Origin: Sphingomonas sp. 32-66-10
Lineage (GTDB): Bacteria; Pseudomonadota; Alphaproteobacteria; Sphingomonadales; Sphingomonadaceae
DNA length: 64,000 bases
Reading direction: 5' to 3'
Assembly (NCBI GenBank): GCA_002280565.1
Contig: NCEF01000002.1
Location: forward strand, 1 to 64,000
Of this stretch, positions 53,389 through 63,248 are shown one piece after another. Position numbers and translations under genes: made by a program. Below the pieces are notes generated by a model. That model was not told where the DNA came from. It did not search any database and worked only from the letters and a program-made list of their open reading frames with translations. Every line of letters starts with the position of its first letter. Position 1 is the first letter of the stretch.

Positions 53389-54037
53389 GCGCCCGGTTGA
53401 ACTGACGGACGGTCAGCGTGCGGATGGGGGTCCCATCCGCACCTGTATCCTCTCGCGCGAGGGACAGCCTCGCGACGGGCTGATCCGGCTTGCCGTGTCG
53501 CCCGACGGCGATGTGCTGCCCGATGTCCGCGCCAAGGCGCCGGGGCGCGGGGCATGGATCGGCGTCGACCGCGCGACGCTGGAGGCGAGCGGCAAGCAGC
53601 TGCGCGGCGCGCTGTCGCGGGCGTTCAAGACGAGCGACCTCACGATTCCCGACGACCTGGGCGCGCGCATCGTCGCACAGCTCGAGCGCGCGTTTCTCGA
53701 CCGGCTCGGGCTGGAGGCCAAGGCCGGCTATGTCGTCATCGGCGGCGAGCGGATCGAGAAGGCCGGGCGGATGGGCAAGCTGCACCTGCTGCTGCATGCC
53801 GCCGATGCCGGGTCCGACGGCTCGCGCAAACTCGACCAGGCGCTGCGCGTCGGCACCGACCGGGAGGGGTCGGGGGACACGGGCTTCACATTGCCGTTCC
53901 CACGCACCATATTGTCCTTAGCGCTTGGCCGCGAAAATGTGGTACATGCAGGCCTGACCGACCCGCGAGCGGCGGGGCGGGTGCGCGACGCACTCGACCG
54001 TCTGCTCCATTTTATCGGACCCGACCCGGCCCCATAG
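53369..54037 (+). CDS. YlxR/DUF448 RNA-binding protein
   Basis: About 222 residues. The N-terminal YlxR domain (RTCILSREGQPRDGLIRLAVSPDGDVLPDVRAKAPGRGAWI, in part) is followed by a ribosomal L7Ae-like region (LGLEAKAGYVVIGGERIEKAGRMGKLHLLLHAADA). Start TTG 53369 has GGGGAGG 6 bp upstream, inside the end of nusA. It sits in the usual nusA-ylxR-infB order; YlxR proteins are RNA-binding and influence transcription of RNA-metabolism genes. Confidence 0.87.
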   Translation: MRTPNNERPVELTDGQRADGGPIRTCILSREGQPRDGLIRLAVSPDGDVLPDVRAKAPGRGAWIGVDRATLEASGKQLRGALSRAFKTSDLTIPDDLGARIVAQLERAFLDRLGLEAKAGYVVIGGERIEKAGRMGKLHLLLHAADAGSDGSRKLDQALRVGTDREGSGDTGFTLPFPRTILSLALGRENVVHAGLTDPRAAGRVRDALDRLLHFIGPDPAP

Positions 54038-54116
54038 CCTTGCGAAACCCGCTCGCAAGGCGCATCGGGCCTTGCGGCGATCTGAACGAACGACGAAGAA
54101 AAGCAGGAAAAGACAC

Positions 54117-56795
54117 TTGAGCGATACCGAAAACGACAAGCCGAAACTCGGAATGCGCCAGCCGCTGGGGCTGAAGCGCACGGTCGAGACCGGCAAGGTG
54201 AAGCAGAGCTTCAGCCACGGACGCTCGAACACTGTCGTGGTCGAAGTGAAGCGCCGCCGCATGCTCGGCCCGCAGAGCGGGGCCGCGACCGAAGAAGCTG
54301 CACCGCCGCCCGCACCGGTTGCTGCGCCGCCTCCGCCGCCGGCTCCCGCGCCGCGCCCGGCCGCTCCGGCAGGCGAGACCGCGCAGGAGCGTCAGGCCCG
54401 CATGCTGCGTGAAGCAGACGAACAGCGCATGCAGGCGCTCGAGGAAGCGCGCCGTCGCGAGGAGCGCGAGCGCGCCGAGGCTGCAGAAGCGGAGCAGCGC
54501 CGCATCGAGGAAAAGGCGCGCGCCGAGGCGGAAGCCGCCGCCGCGCCGAAGGTCGAGGCAAAGCCCGAGCCGGTCGCCGAGGCCAAGCCGGAGCCTGCTG
54601 CGGCCCCTGTTCCGGCACCTGCGCCCGCACCTGCAGCGCCCGAGCCGATCGCGCTTCAGCTCGACCCCACCCGTCCGGCTCCGCGCCGCTTCACCCCGGT
54701 GCAGCGTCCTGAAATTCCGCGTCCCGCGCCGGCCAAGCCCGAACCGGCGGCACCCGCCGCCGCCGCGCCCGCCGCCGCCGCTCCGGCGAGCACCGGCGGT
54801 GCCGCTGCGGCGCCGCGCTCGGGCAATCTCGGGCCGAACCGCGCTCCGGCCCGTGCGCCGGAACCGCAGCGTCCGCAGCAGCGCGATCGCAAGGGTGACG
54901 AACGTCGTGGCGGCAAGCTGACCGTCAACCGCGCGCTCGGTGGCGACGATGGTGCGCGCGCGCGCAGCCTCGCCGCGCTGAAGCGTGCGCGCGACAAGGA
55001 ACGCCGCCACACCGGCCCGCGTGAGCCGCAGGCCAAGCAGATCCGTGACGTCAAGGTGCCGGAAACGATCACCGTTGCCGAACTCGCCAACCGCATGGCC
55101 GAAAAGGGCGCGGATCTGGTGAAGGCGCTGTTCAAGATGGGCATGCCCGTCACGCTGACCCAGACCATCGACCAGGATACGGCCGAATTGCTGGTGACCG
55201 AATTCGGCCACAACATCGTGCGTGTCAGCGACAGCGATATCGATCTGGTGCTCGACACCGACGCCGATGCCGAGGATGCGCTCAAGCCGCGTCCGCCGGT
55301 GGTGACGATCATGGGCCATGTCGACCACGGCAAGACCAGCCTGCTCGATGCGCTGCGCGGCACCGATGTGGTGCGCGGCGAGGCCGGCGGCATCACCCAG
55401 CATATCGGTGCGTATCAGGTGACGCTGAAGGACAAGTCCAAGGTCACCTTCCTCGACACGCCGGGTCACGAGGCCTTTTCGGAGATGCGCGCACGCGGTG
55501 CGAACGTCACCGACATCGTCGTGCTGGTGGTCGCTGCCGATGACGGGCTGATGCCGCAGACGATCGAGGCGATCAACCATACCAAGGCGGCGGGCGTCCC
55601 GATGATCGTCGCGATCAACAAGATCGACAAGCCGGAAGCCAATGCCCAGCGCGTGCGCGAGCGTCTGTTGGAGCATGACATTCAGGTCGAGGCGATGGGC
55701 GGCGACACCCAGGATGTCGAGGTTTCGGCGAAGGAAAAGACCGGGCTCGACGAGCTGATCGAGAAGATCCAGCTGCAGGCCGAGTTGATGGAGCTGCGCG
55801 CCAATCCCGACCGTGAGGCCGAGGGCAATGTGGTCGAGGCGAAGCTCGACAAGGGTCGCGGCCCGGTCGCGACGATCCTCGTCACGCGCGGCACGCTCAA
55901 GGTCGGCGACGTGTTCGTGGTGGGCGCGGAAAGCGGCAAGGTCCGCGCGCTGATCGATGACAAGGGGCGCCAGATGAAGGAAGCCGGTCCGTCGATGCCG
56001 GTCGAGATTCTCGGCCTGTCCGGCGTGCCGATGGCGGGCGACCTGCTCCAGGTCGTCGAGAATGAGGCGCGCGCCCGTGAGGTCGCCGCCTATCGCGCCA
56101 GCGTGATCCAGCAGAAGCGCACGACCAACACGCCGGCGAGCCTTGAGAGCATGTTCAGTGCGCTCAAAGAAAAGCAGGCGATGGAATATCCGCTGGTCGT
56201 CAAGGCGGATACCCAGGGCACGGTCGAGGCGATCGTCGCGGCGATCAACAAGATCAGCACCGACGACATCAAGGCGCGCGTCCTGCACGCGGGCGTCGGC
56301 GGTATCACCGAAAGCGACGTGAACGCGGCTGCGGCCTCGGGTGCGCCGATCATCGGCTTCAACGTCCGCCCGAACGCCAAGGCGCGCGAAATCGCCGATC
56401 GCCACAAGGTCGCGTTCAAATATTATGACGTGATCTACGAACTCACCGACGAGATCCGCGCCGGCATGGCCGGGCAGCTCGGCCCGGAAGCGTTCGAAAC
56501 CGTCGTCGGCCGTGCCGAAATCCGCGAGGTCTTCTCGGCGGGCAAGCATGGCAAGGCCGCTGGTCTGCTGGTCACCGACGGTGCGATCCGCAAGGCGCTC
56601 AAGGCCCGCATCACGCGCGACGACGTCATCATCTATCAGGGCGAGATCGCATCGCTGCGCCGCTTCAAGGACGATGTCGCCGAAGTCCGCGCAGGTCTGG
56701 AATGCGGTGTGACGTTCACGCAGAACTTCACCGACATCAAGCCGGGCGACTATCTCGAAACCTTCGAGGTCGAGCTGCGCGAACGGACGCTGTGA
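54117..56795 (+). CDS. infB: Translation initiation factor IF-2
   Basis: An 892-residue IF-2. A long low-complexity Ala/Pro/Glu-rich N-terminus (about residues 55-260) precedes the IF-2 N-terminal domain. The GTPase has G1 GHVDHGKTS (about 398), G3 DTPGHEAF and G4 NKID, followed by the C-terminal domains ending [10 protein letters not shown]. It brings fMet-tRNA to the 30S subunit. I start at TTG 54117 with AGGA upstream; the open frame extends slightly before. Alphaproteobacterial IF-2s typically have such an extended N-terminus. Confidence 0.96.
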   Translation: MSDTENDKPKLGMRQPLGLKRTVETGKVKQSFSHGRSNTVVVEVKRRRMLGPQSGAATEEAAPPPAPVAAPPPPPAPAPRPAAPAGETAQERQARMLREADEQRMQALEEARRREERERAEAAEAEQRRIEEKARAEAEAAAAPKVEAKPEPVAEAKPEPAAAPVPAPAPAPAAPEPIALQLDPTRPAPRRFTPVQRPEIPRPAPAKPEPAAPAAAAPAAAAPASTGGAAAAPRSGNLGPNRAPARAPEPQRPQQRDRKGDERRGGKLTVNRALGGDDGARARSLAALKRARDKERRHTGPREPQAKQIRDVKVPETITVAELANRMAEKGADLVKALFKMGMPVTLTQTIDQDTAELLVTEFGHNIVRVSDSDIDLVLDTDADAEDALKPRPPVVTIMGHVDHGKTSLLDALRGTDVVRGEAGGITQHIGAYQVTLKDKSKVTFLDTPGHEAFSEMRARGANVTDIVVLVVAADDGLMPQTIEAINHTKAAGVPMIVAINKIDKPEANAQRVRERLLEHDIQVEAMGGDTQDVEVSAKEKTGLDELIEKIQLQAELMELRANPDREAEGNVVEAKLDKGRGPVATILVTRGTLKVGDVFVVGAESGKVRALIDDKGRQMKEAGPSMPVEILGLSGVPMAGDLLQVVENEARAREVAAYRASVIQQKRTTNTPASLESMFSALKEKQAMEYPLVVKADTQGTVEAIVAAINKISTDDIKARVLHAGVGGITESDVNAAAASGAPIIGFNVRPNAKAREIADRHKVAFKYYDVIYELTDEIRAGMAGQLGPEAFETVVGRAEIREVFSAGKHGKAAGLLVTDGAIRKALKARITRDDVIIYQGEIASLRRFKDDVAEVRAGLECGVTFTQNFTDIKPGDYLETFEVELRERTL

Positions 56796-56829
56796 TCTAG
56801 TTCGTCGCTTGCGCGACGAAGGCGGTGCC

Positions 56830-56895
56830 GGCCCGCTCTCCCACCCGGCCACCCATATGATACTGCCGTTGGGTGGCCGGGTGGGGGAGCGGGCC
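56830..56895. repeat. 26-bp near-perfect inverted repeat between infB and rbfA
   Basis: Arms 56830-56855 and 56870-56895 are complementary at 25 of 26 positions (the exception is a G-U wobble in RNA) around a 14-base loop. As RNA this would be a very stable hairpin, without a U-tract, 37 bp before rbfA. It could be a processing site, a stabiliser of the infB mRNA or a mobile-type palindromic repeat. Confidence 0.6.
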
Positions 56896-56932
56896 GACGC
56901 CGCCACAAGCGACCGAAGGGAGCGCCAGACCT

Positions 56933-57334
56933 ATGCGCCACAACGACACCCCCGAAACCCGCTCCGTTCGCCTGCTGCGCGTGGGCGAGCAGGTGCGCCA
57001 TATCCTGTCCGACATCCTCGCGCGCGGCGAGGTGCATGATGACCTGTTGGCCAAACACATGGTCAGCGTCACCGAAGTGCGCATGTCGCCCGACCTGCGC
57101 CACGCCACCGTCTTCGTGAAGCCACTGCTCGGCAAGGACGAGGACGCGGTGATCAAGGCGCTGCGCACCAACACCGCGTTTCTCCAGCGCGAGGTCGCGG
57201 CGCGGGTGAAGCTCAAATATGCCGCCAAGCTCAAATTCCTGGCCGACGAGAGCTTCGATGAAGGCAGCCATATCGAACAGCTGCTGCGCGATCCGAAGGT
57301 GGCGCAGGATCTGGGTGAGAACGACGCCGATTGA
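56933..57334 (+). CDS. rbfA: Ribosome-binding factor A
   Basis: A 133-residue RbfA of KH fold ([66 protein letters not shown]). It acts in 30S maturation and 16S 5'-end processing. ATG 56933 is preceded by GGGAG. In many alphaproteobacteria truB follows directly; here a toxin-antitoxin pair, tdk and an M50-like gene intervene. Confidence 0.93.
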   Translation: MRHNDTPETRSVRLLRVGEQVRHILSDILARGEVHDDLLAKHMVSVTEVRMSPDLRHATVFVKPLLGKDEDAVIKALRTNTAFLQREVAARVKLKYAAKLKFLADESFDEGSHIEQLLRDPKVAQDLGENDAD

Positions 57335-57344
57335 CACCCATGCT

Positions 57345-57362
57345 GGTAAGACGCATCTTACC
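57345..57362. promoter_or_regulatory. Candidate VapBC operator palindrome
   Basis: A perfect 7-bp inverted repeat GGTAAGA/TCTTACC with a 4-base centre, ending 3 bp before the antitoxin ATG. Toxin-antitoxin operons of this type are autoregulated by antitoxin-DNA binding; this site overlaps the ribosome-binding region, so binding could also block translation initiation. Confidence 0.55.
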
Positions 57363-57365
57363 GCC

Positions 57366-57629
57366 ATGAACGCCTTCACCAGATTGTCCGACAAGGGCCA
57401 GGTCGTCGTACCAAAAGCATCGCGCGATCGACTGGGCTGGCAGCCGGGTGTCGAGCTGGAAGTGATCGAAAGCGGCGACTCGGTGACGTTGCGCCCACGT
57501 CGCGCGTCCGGCACCCTGAAGGTTGACGATGCCGTCAGCCGACTGCGGAGCCTGTACCGGCATGAAGGTGAGCCCTTATCGATCGAGCAGCTGGGCTGGA
57601 GTCCTGAGCTGGATGATTCCGACGCATGA
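57366..57629 (+). CDS. AbrB-type antitoxin (VapB/MazE-like)
   Basis: An 87-residue antitoxin with an N-terminal SpoVT/AbrB swapped-hairpin DNA-binding domain: TRLSDKGQVVVPKASRDRLGWQPGVELEVIESGDSVTLRP. The C-terminal segment (about 55-87) would wrap the toxin. It overlaps the toxin gene by 4 bp (ATGA) and follows a palindrome likely to be its operator. The pair sits inside the translation cluster between rbfA and tdk. Confidence 0.85.
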   Translation: MNAFTRLSDKGQVVVPKASRDRLGWQPGVELEVIESGDSVTLRPRRASGTLKVDDAVSRLRSLYRHEGEPLSIEQLGWSPELDDSDA

Positions 57630-58018
57630 AGTCGGTCGATACGAACATTCTCGCGCGCTTCATTCTTGGCGATCATCCGGAGCAGGCACAGCGCGCCGTT
57701 GAAGTTCTGCGCGAGCCGGTCTGGGTCGGGTTCAGCGTCTGGCTTGAGCTGGGCTGGGTATTGAGCAAGCGGCTGGGGCTGGAGCGCGCGATCGTTGCCG
57801 ACATGCTTGGGACCATCTTGTCGATCGACACGGTGCACGCGCCGGATGCAGCGGGCCTGTCATGGGCAATCGAACGCTATCGCGCCGGGGCGGACTGGGG
57901 CGATGTGATTCACCTGGTCTCTGCCCATGGGATCGCCGACCATTTCATGACATTCGACCGCGCTTTGGCGGCGCAGGCCGGCACCAACGCGCCACTGCGC
58001 ATTGAGACGTTGTACTGA
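57626..58018 (+). CDS. PIN-domain toxin ribonuclease (VapC-like)
   Basis: A 130-residue PIN nuclease. The four acidic residues of the active site are in place: Asp5 (VDTNIL), Glu41 (WLELGWVL), Asp90/Asp93 (GADWGDVIH) and Asp111 (FMTFDRAL). It probably cleaves a tRNA or rRNA when free of antitoxin. Its start overlaps the antitoxin stop and its TGA is directly followed by the tdk ATG. Confidence 0.88.
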   Translation: MKSVDTNILARFILGDHPEQAQRAVEVLREPVWVGFSVWLELGWVLSKRLGLERAIVADMLGTILSIDTVHAPDAAGLSWAIERYRAGADWGDVIHLVSAHGIADHFMTFDRALAAQAGTNAPLRIETLY

Positions 58019-58603
58019 ATGGCCAAGCTCTATTTCTACTATGCCAGCATGAACGCCGGCAAATCGACCACGCTGCTGCAGGCCGATTTCAACTATCGCG
58101 AGCGGGGCATGCGGACGTTGCTGTTCACCGCCGCGATCGACGACCGCTCGGGTGCAGGGCGGATCGCGTCGCGGATCGGGCTGGACATGCCGGCGACCGG
58201 CTTTGCCGCCGACACCGATCTGCGCCTGCACGTCGAGCGTGAGATGGATCACGGGCCGGTGCATTGCGTGCTGGTTGACGAGGCGCAGTTTCTGAGCGCG
58301 GCGCAGGTCGATCAGCTTGCCGCCGTCGCCGATGTGCTCGGCATTCCGGTGCTGGCCTATGGCTTGCGCACCGATTTTCGGGGGAGCCTGTTCCCTGGAT
58401 CGGCGCGGCTGCTGGCGCTTGCCGACGCGCTGGTCGAAATCAAGTCGGTGTGCCGCTGCGGGCGCAAGGCGACGATGAACCTGCGCGTCGATGGTGAGGG
58501 GCGCGCGGTCGCCGATGGCGCGCAGACCGAGATTGGCGGGAATGACCGTTATGTCGCCCTGTGTCGGCGGCATTTCACCGAGGCGCTTGCCGCCGCCGAT
58601 TAA
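58019..58603 (+). CDS. tdk: Thymidine kinase (type II)
   Basis: A 194-residue thymidine kinase of the TK1-like family. P-loop MNAGKST (11-17), DEAQFL (87-92, with the catalytic Glu region) and a zinc-binding C-x-C region (SVCRCGRKA with LCRRHF further on) are intact. It phosphorylates thymidine for the salvage pathway. The start ATG immediately follows the toxin stop (TGAATG), suggesting read-through with the VapBC pair. Confidence 0.9.
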   Translation: MAKLYFYYASMNAGKSTTLLQADFNYRERGMRTLLFTAAIDDRSGAGRIASRIGLDMPATGFAADTDLRLHVEREMDHGPVHCVLVDEAQFLSAAQVDQLAAVADVLGIPVLAYGLRTDFRGSLFPGSARLLALADALVEIKSVCRCGRKATMNLRVDGEGRAVADGAQTEIGGNDRYVALCRRHFTEALAAAD

Positions 58604-58686
58604 ACGTCCCGTTCCGTAACGGCAGCTGCGCACGAATCGGTAGAGTCCGGCACGGCCTTCCGCCACGGTGTGCGCCGGGGGGAAGG

Positions 58687-59379
58687 ATGCAACCGATTGT
58701 CGAATCGCTGGCGGTGTGGGCGATACCCGCAATTGCGGCGGTGCTGCTGCATGATGCTGCCCAGCGGCTGGTAGCGAGCTGGCTCCCGGCTGAGCCAGAC
58801 GCGCCCCAGCCGCCACCCAGTCGCCTGCCGCGTTTCCTGCGCGCGGTCGATCCGATCGGGACGGTGATCGTGCCGATCGCGCTGGCGCTGGGGGGCGCGC
58901 CGGTGTTCGGCTGGCCGCGTTATCGCCCCTTCGCGCTGCGCGAGGATGCGCTGGCGCGGCGGCGGCGGTTGCTGAGCGCGCTCGCTGGCCCGGCGGCGAG
59001 TTTTGCGGCGGCCCTGACCGGCGCGGTGGCGCTGGGCGCGCTGGTCGCCGCATCGGGCGGTGCGATGCCGGAACATGGGGTCGCGTGGCTGGTCACGACC
59101 AACCTGTTCAACTTCATCCTCGCCAATGCCTGCATGACCAGCTTTCACCTGCTGCCCGTCCCGCCATTCGACATGGGCCGGGCGCTGAGTGCCCTGCTGC
59201 CGGTCCCGCTCCGCCAGAAGTTGCGCAGGGCAGGGCGACTGGTGGTGCTGGCGGTGATTGCTACGGTCGTGGCGATCCCGCTGCTCGACCCACATGCCCG
59301 GATCGGGGAGTGGGTCGCCGCGCCGATGATCAACGCAATCACGCGATTCGTGCTGGGACTGGTGAACCTGACCGTTTGA
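58687..59379 (+). CDS. M50-like membrane protein with degenerate active site
   Basis: A 230-residue multi-helix membrane protein resembling site-2 protease family members. The second family motif FHLLPVPPFDMGRALSALLP (normally NxxPxPPLDGG) is present. The first-helix HExxH is replaced by LLHDAAQRL, which lacks both the catalytic Glu and the second His. It is therefore probably not an active zinc protease. Function unknown. It lies 83 bp after tdk and 35 bp before truB. Confidence 0.7.
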   Translation: MQPIVESLAVWAIPAIAAVLLHDAAQRLVASWLPAEPDAPQPPPSRLPRFLRAVDPIGTVIVPIALALGGAPVFGWPRYRPFALREDALARRRRLLSALAGPAASFAAALTGAVALGALVAASGGAMPEHGVAWLVTTNLFNFILANACMTSFHLLPVPPFDMGRALSALLPVPLRQKLRRAGRLVVLAVIATVVAIPLLDPHARIGEWVAAPMINAITRFVLGLVNLTV

Positions 59380-59414
59380 GCCGCAATCGGTTCAGCTTTG
59401 CTGAAACCGGCGCT

Positions 59415-60323
59415 ATGCACGCGCCCATGCATGGCTGGATCATCCTCGACAAGCCGCTGGGACTTGGCTCGACCCAGGGGGTGAGCGCGGTCAAGCGCGC
59501 GTTGCGTGACAGTGGCTATGGGCCAAAGCTGCGCGACCTGCCCAAGGTCGGGCATGGCGGCACACTCGATCCGCTGGCGACCGGTGTGCTGCCGATCGCG
59601 GTGGGGGAGGCGACCAAGCTTGCCGGGCGGATGCTCGACAGCGACAAGGTGTATAACTTCACCATCCGCTTCGGGGTCGAGACCGATACGCTCGACCTTG
59701 AGGGCAAGGCGATCGCGGAATCGGACGTGCGCCCGACGCGTGCGGAGACCGCCGCGATCCTGCCGCGCTTTACCGGCCCGATCGAGCAGGTGCCGCCCGC
59801 CTATTCGGCGCTCAAGGTCGATGGCGAGCGCGCCTATGACCTTGCGCGCAAGGGTGAGGCGGTGAACCTGGCGACCCGCGCGGTGACGATCCATGCCCTG
59901 ACGCTGGGCGTGACCGATGGCGAATCGGCGACGCTGACGGCACATGTGTCGAAGGGCACCTATATTCGCAGCCTGGCGCGCGACATCGCGCTGGCGCTTG
60001 GCAGCGTGGGCCATGTCACCATGTTGCGGCGGGTGAAGGCGGGGCCATTCACCCTTGAATCCGCGATATCGCTGGACAAACTGGCGCAATCCGCTAAGGG
60101 CCGCACCCTTGAACACTGCCTCCTGCCGCTGAGGGCGGGGCTGGACGACATCCCGGCTCTATTCCTCGAACCCGGTCAGGCAGGGGCGCTCCGTCAGGGG
60201 AAGGTGCTGACCGGGATTGCCGCGAATGATGGCCAATATTTTGCGCTGGACGGCGAAACGCCGGTCGCGCTGGTCGAGGTTTCGGACGGAAACGTCCGCG
60301 TCGTGCGCGGCTTCAACCTGTAG
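59415..60323 (+). CDS. truB: tRNA pseudouridine-55 synthase
   Basis: A 302-residue TruB. The opening GWIILDKPLGLGSTQ, the catalytic Asp52 in GHGGTLDPLATGVLPI, the TYIRSLARDIALALGSVGHV block and a C-terminal PUA-like region are all intact. It modifies U55 in the T-loop of tRNAs. ATG 59415 precedes the conserved opening. rpsO follows 26 bp downstream. Confidence 0.95.
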   Translation: MHAPMHGWIILDKPLGLGSTQGVSAVKRALRDSGYGPKLRDLPKVGHGGTLDPLATGVLPIAVGEATKLAGRMLDSDKVYNFTIRFGVETDTLDLEGKAIAESDVRPTRAETAAILPRFTGPIEQVPPAYSALKVDGERAYDLARKGEAVNLATRAVTIHALTLGVTDGESATLTAHVSKGTYIRSLARDIALALGSVGHVTMLRRVKAGPFTLESAISLDKLAQSAKGRTLEHCLLPLRAGLDDIPALFLEPGQAGALRQGKVLTGIAANDGQYFALDGETPVALVEVSDGNVRVVRGFNL

Positions 60324-60349
60324 AATGATGTCGAAGGAAGACGAAATTC

Positions 60350-60619
60350 ATGACGATCACGACCGAGCGCAAGGCTGAACTGACCAAGGAACATGGCCGC
60401 AACGAAGGCGACACGGGCAGCCCCGAGGTCCAGATTGCGATCCTGACCGAGCGCATCGTCAACCTGACCGAGCATTTCAAGGGCCATGCGAAGGACAACC
60501 ATTCGCGTCGCGGCCTGCTGATGATGGTCAACAAGCGCCGCAGCCTCCTCGACTACCTCCGCAAAACGGACGGGGATCGCTACACCGCCCTCATCGCGAA
60601 GCTCGGGCTTCGCAAGTAA
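60350..60619 (+). CDS. rpsO: 30S ribosomal protein S15
   Basis: An 89-residue S15 of standard length: [53 protein letters not shown] (in part). It binds 16S rRNA early in 30S assembly. GAAGGAAG upstream of ATG 60350 is a strong ribosome-binding site. An intrinsic terminator follows directly. Confidence 0.97.
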   Translation: MTITTERKAELTKEHGRNEGDTGSPEVQIAILTERIVNLTEHFKGHAKDNHSRRGLLMMVNKRRSLLDYLRKTDGDRYTALIAKLGLRK

Positions 60620-60622
60620 CCG

Positions 60623-60649
60623 AAAAGGCGGCCTTCGGGTCGCCTTTTT
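60623..60649 (+). terminator. Intrinsic terminator after rpsO
   Basis: Stem AAAAGGCGGCC / GGTCGCCTTTT with one G-U pair and a TTCG tetraloop, followed by a T-run. It starts 4 bp after the rpsO stop. Confidence 0.85.
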
Positions 60650-60760
60650 GCCATTTCGGGCATGTGCCCGAATCCTGGGTCACCGGCAATTCGGCCACCG
60701 ACCCGCACCAGGGGTGACGTCACCCCGCACCGCGCAAGCCGGACAGCTTGCACACAGGCC

Positions 60761-60781
60761 CCGGGCGCATTGGGCGCCCGG
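60761..60781 (+). promoter_or_regulatory. Leader hairpin upstream of pnp
   Basis: Perfect 8-bp stem CCGGGCGC/GCGCCCGG with a 5-base loop, ending 6 bp before the AAAGGA ribosome-binding site of pnp. In E. coli a stem-loop in the pnp leader is the target of RNase III and PNPase autoregulation; this may be the counterpart here. Confidence 0.45.
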
Positions 60782-60796
60782 TCCAAAGGAAATCAG

Positions 60797-63124
60797 ATGT
60801 TCGACAAGAAGACCGTATCGATCGAGTGGGGCGGACAAACCCTGACACTCGAAACCGGGCAGGTTGCCCGTCAGGCCGATGGTGCCGTGATGGCGACGCT
60901 CGGCGAAACCGTGGTGCTGTGCGCCGTGACCGCCGCCAAGTCGGTGAAGGAAGGGCAGGATTTCTTCCCGCTCACCGTGCACTATCAGGAAAAATTCTCG
61001 GCCGCCGGCCGCATTCCGGGTGGCTTCTTCAAGCGTGAGCGCGGCGCGACCGAAAAGGAAACGCTGACCAGCCGCCTGATCGACCGCCCGATCCGCCCGT
61101 TGTTCCCGGAGGGGTTCTACAACGAAATCAACGTGATCTGTCAGGTACTGTCGTATGACGGCGAGAATGAGCCGGACATCCTGGCAATGGTCGCGGCATC
61201 GGCGGCCCTCACCATTTCGGGCGTTCCGTTCATGGGCCCGATCGGCGCAGCGCGCGTCGGTTATGTCGATGGCGACTATGTCCTCAACCCGACCAACGAG
61301 CAGGTTGCCGAGGGTGATCTCGACCTGGTCGTCGCCGCCACCGGCAACGCCGTGATGATGGTCGAATCCGAAGCCAAGGAGCTGTCGGAAGAGGTCATGC
61401 TCGGCGCCGTCCAGTTCGCGCACAAGGCATGCAAGCAGGCCGTCAACGCGATCATCGACCTGGCCGAGCAGGCCGCGAAGGATCCGTGGGAAATGGCCGA
61501 GCAGGCTGATCTCTCGGCTGCCAAGGACAAGCTCAAGAAGCTGATCGGCAAGGACATTGCCGCCGCCTATAAGGTGACCGACAAGTCCAAGCGTTCGGAC
61601 CTGCTGAACGCGGCGCGCGCCAAGGCGAAGGAGGCGTTTTCCGACGCCACCCCGCAGGACCAGATGGCCGCGATGAAGCTGGTCAAGAAGCTGGAGGCGG
61701 AGATCGTCCGCGGCGCCATCCTCAAGGACGGCACCCGCATCGACGGTCGCTCGACTACCCAGATCCGGCCGATCGAAGCGATGGTGCATTTCCTGCCCCG
61801 TGCGCATGGTTCGGCGCTGTTCACGCGTGGCGAGACGCAGTCGATCTGCACCACCACGCTCGGCACCAAGGACGCCGAGCAGATGATCGACGGGCTGGAC
61901 GGCCTGTCCTACTCGAACTTCATGCTCCACTATAACTTCCCGCCCTATTCGGTCGGTGAAGTCGGCCGCTTCGGCGCGCCGGGCCGTCGCGAAGTCGGTC
62001 ATGGCAAGCTGGCATGGCGCGCGCTGCACCCGGTGCTGCCGAGCAAGGACGAGTTCCCCTACACCATTCGCGTTCTGTCGGACATTACCGAGTCGAACGG
62101 CTCGTCGTCGATGGCGACGGTGTGCGGCGGTTCGCTGTCGATGATGGACGCGGGCGTTCCGCTCAAGCGTCCGGTGTCGGGCATCGCCATGGGCCTGATC
62201 CTGGAAGGCAAGGATTTCGCGATCCTGTCCGACATTCTGGGTGACGAGGATCACCTCGGCGACATGGACTTCAAGGTTGCCGGCACGTCCGAAGGCATCA
62301 CCACGATGCAGATGGACATCAAGGTCGCCGGCATCACCGACGAGATCATGCGCGTCGCGCTGGCACAGGCCAAGGAAGGCCGCGCGCACATTCTGGGCGA
62401 AATGGCCAAGGCGCTGGGCGAAACCCGCACCGAGCTGTCGGCGCATGCTCCGCGCATCGAGACGATGCAGATCGACAAGTCGAAGATCCGCGACGTCATC
62501 GGCACCGGCGGCAAGGTGATCCGCGAGATCGTCGCGACCACCGGCGCCAAGGTCGACATCGACGACGAGGGTGTGATCAAGGTCAGCTCGTCCGACGTCA
62601 GCCAGATCGAAGCCGCGATGAACTGGATCAAGGGCATCGTCGAAGAGGCCGAGGTCGGCAAGGTCTATAACGGCAAGGTCGTCAACCTCGTTGATTTCGG
62701 GGCGTTCGTGAACTTCATGGGCGGCAAGGACGGTCTCGTCCATGTGTCCGAGATCAAGAACGAGCGCGTCGAGAAGGTCAGCGACGTCCTGAGCGAAGGC
62801 CAGGAGGTCAAGGTCAAGGTGCTCGAGATCGACCAGCGCGGCAAGGTGCGCCTGTCGATGCGCGTCGTCGATCAGGAAACCGGCGAAGAGCTGGAAGACA
62901 CCCGTCCGGCGCGCGAACCGCGTGAGCGCGGCGAGCGTGGTGAGCGCGAAGGCGGCCGTGGCGGCGATCGTCGTCGCGAGGGTGGCCGTGGTGGCGACCG
63001 CGATCGTGGCCCGCGCCGCGACCGTGGTGACCGCAACGATCGCCCGGCGCGTTCGGAATCGAAGGATGAGGGCGGCGAGAATATCGGCCTCCCCGCTTTC
63101 CTGACCGGCGGCAGCGACGACTGA
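60797..63124 (+). CDS. pnp: Polyribonucleotide nucleotidyltransferase
   Basis: A 775-residue PNPase. Two RNase PH domains (phosphate-binding [20 protein letters not shown] in the second), an alpha-helical linker, a KH domain ([16 protein letters not shown]) and an S1 domain ([21 protein letters not shown]) are in order. The C-terminus has an Arg/Gly/Glu-rich low-complexity tail (about 705-760). It degrades RNA from the 3' end. ATG 60797 with AAAGGA upstream is the start; the open frame before it is leader only. Confidence 0.97.
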   Translation: MFDKKTVSIEWGGQTLTLETGQVARQADGAVMATLGETVVLCAVTAAKSVKEGQDFFPLTVHYQEKFSAAGRIPGGFFKRERGATEKETLTSRLIDRPIRPLFPEGFYNEINVICQVLSYDGENEPDILAMVAASAALTISGVPFMGPIGAARVGYVDGDYVLNPTNEQVAEGDLDLVVAATGNAVMMVESEAKELSEEVMLGAVQFAHKACKQAVNAIIDLAEQAAKDPWEMAEQADLSAAKDKLKKLIGKDIAAAYKVTDKSKRSDLLNAARAKAKEAFSDATPQDQMAAMKLVKKLEAEIVRGAILKDGTRIDGRSTTQIRPIEAMVHFLPRAHGSALFTRGETQSICTTTLGTKDAEQMIDGLDGLSYSNFMLHYNFPPYSVGEVGRFGAPGRREVGHGKLAWRALHPVLPSKDEFPYTIRVLSDITESNGSSSMATVCGGSLSMMDAGVPLKRPVSGIAMGLILEGKDFAILSDILGDEDHLGDMDFKVAGTSEGITTMQMDIKVAGITDEIMRVALAQAKEGRAHILGEMAKALGETRTELSAHAPRIETMQIDKSKIRDVIGTGGKVIREIVATTGAKVDIDDEGVIKVSSSDVSQIEAAMNWIKGIVEEAEVGKVYNGKVVNLVDFGAFVNFMGGKDGLVHVSEIKNERVEKVSDVLSEGQEVKVKVLEIDQRGKVRLSMRVVDQETGEELEDTRPAREPRERGERGEREGGRGGDRRREGGRGGDRDRGPRRDRGDRNDRPARSESKDEGGENIGLPAFLTGGSDD

Positions 63125-63150
63125 TCGTCTGTCGATCGCAAGAATGAAGA

Positions 63151-63177
63151 GGGCTCCGGGAAACCGGGGCCCTTTTT
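63151..63177 (+). terminator. Intrinsic terminator after pnp
   Basis: Stem GGGCTCCGG / CCGGGGCCC with one G-U pair and a GAAA tetraloop, followed by a run of five T. It starts 26 bp after the pnp stop. Confidence 0.85.
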
Positions 63178-63248
63178 CTTGGCGCACCGTTTGCCCGGTC
63201 CGACAACAGGCGATAGCGTAGGGCGTCCCGTTCCTCACGCTCAGGATT

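Noticed and set aside
54012..56906. 964-codon open frame on the minus strand opposite infB
   Set aside because: High-GC antisense shadow: biased His/Arg/Asp composition, no domain, and the opposite strand is unmistakable IF-2.
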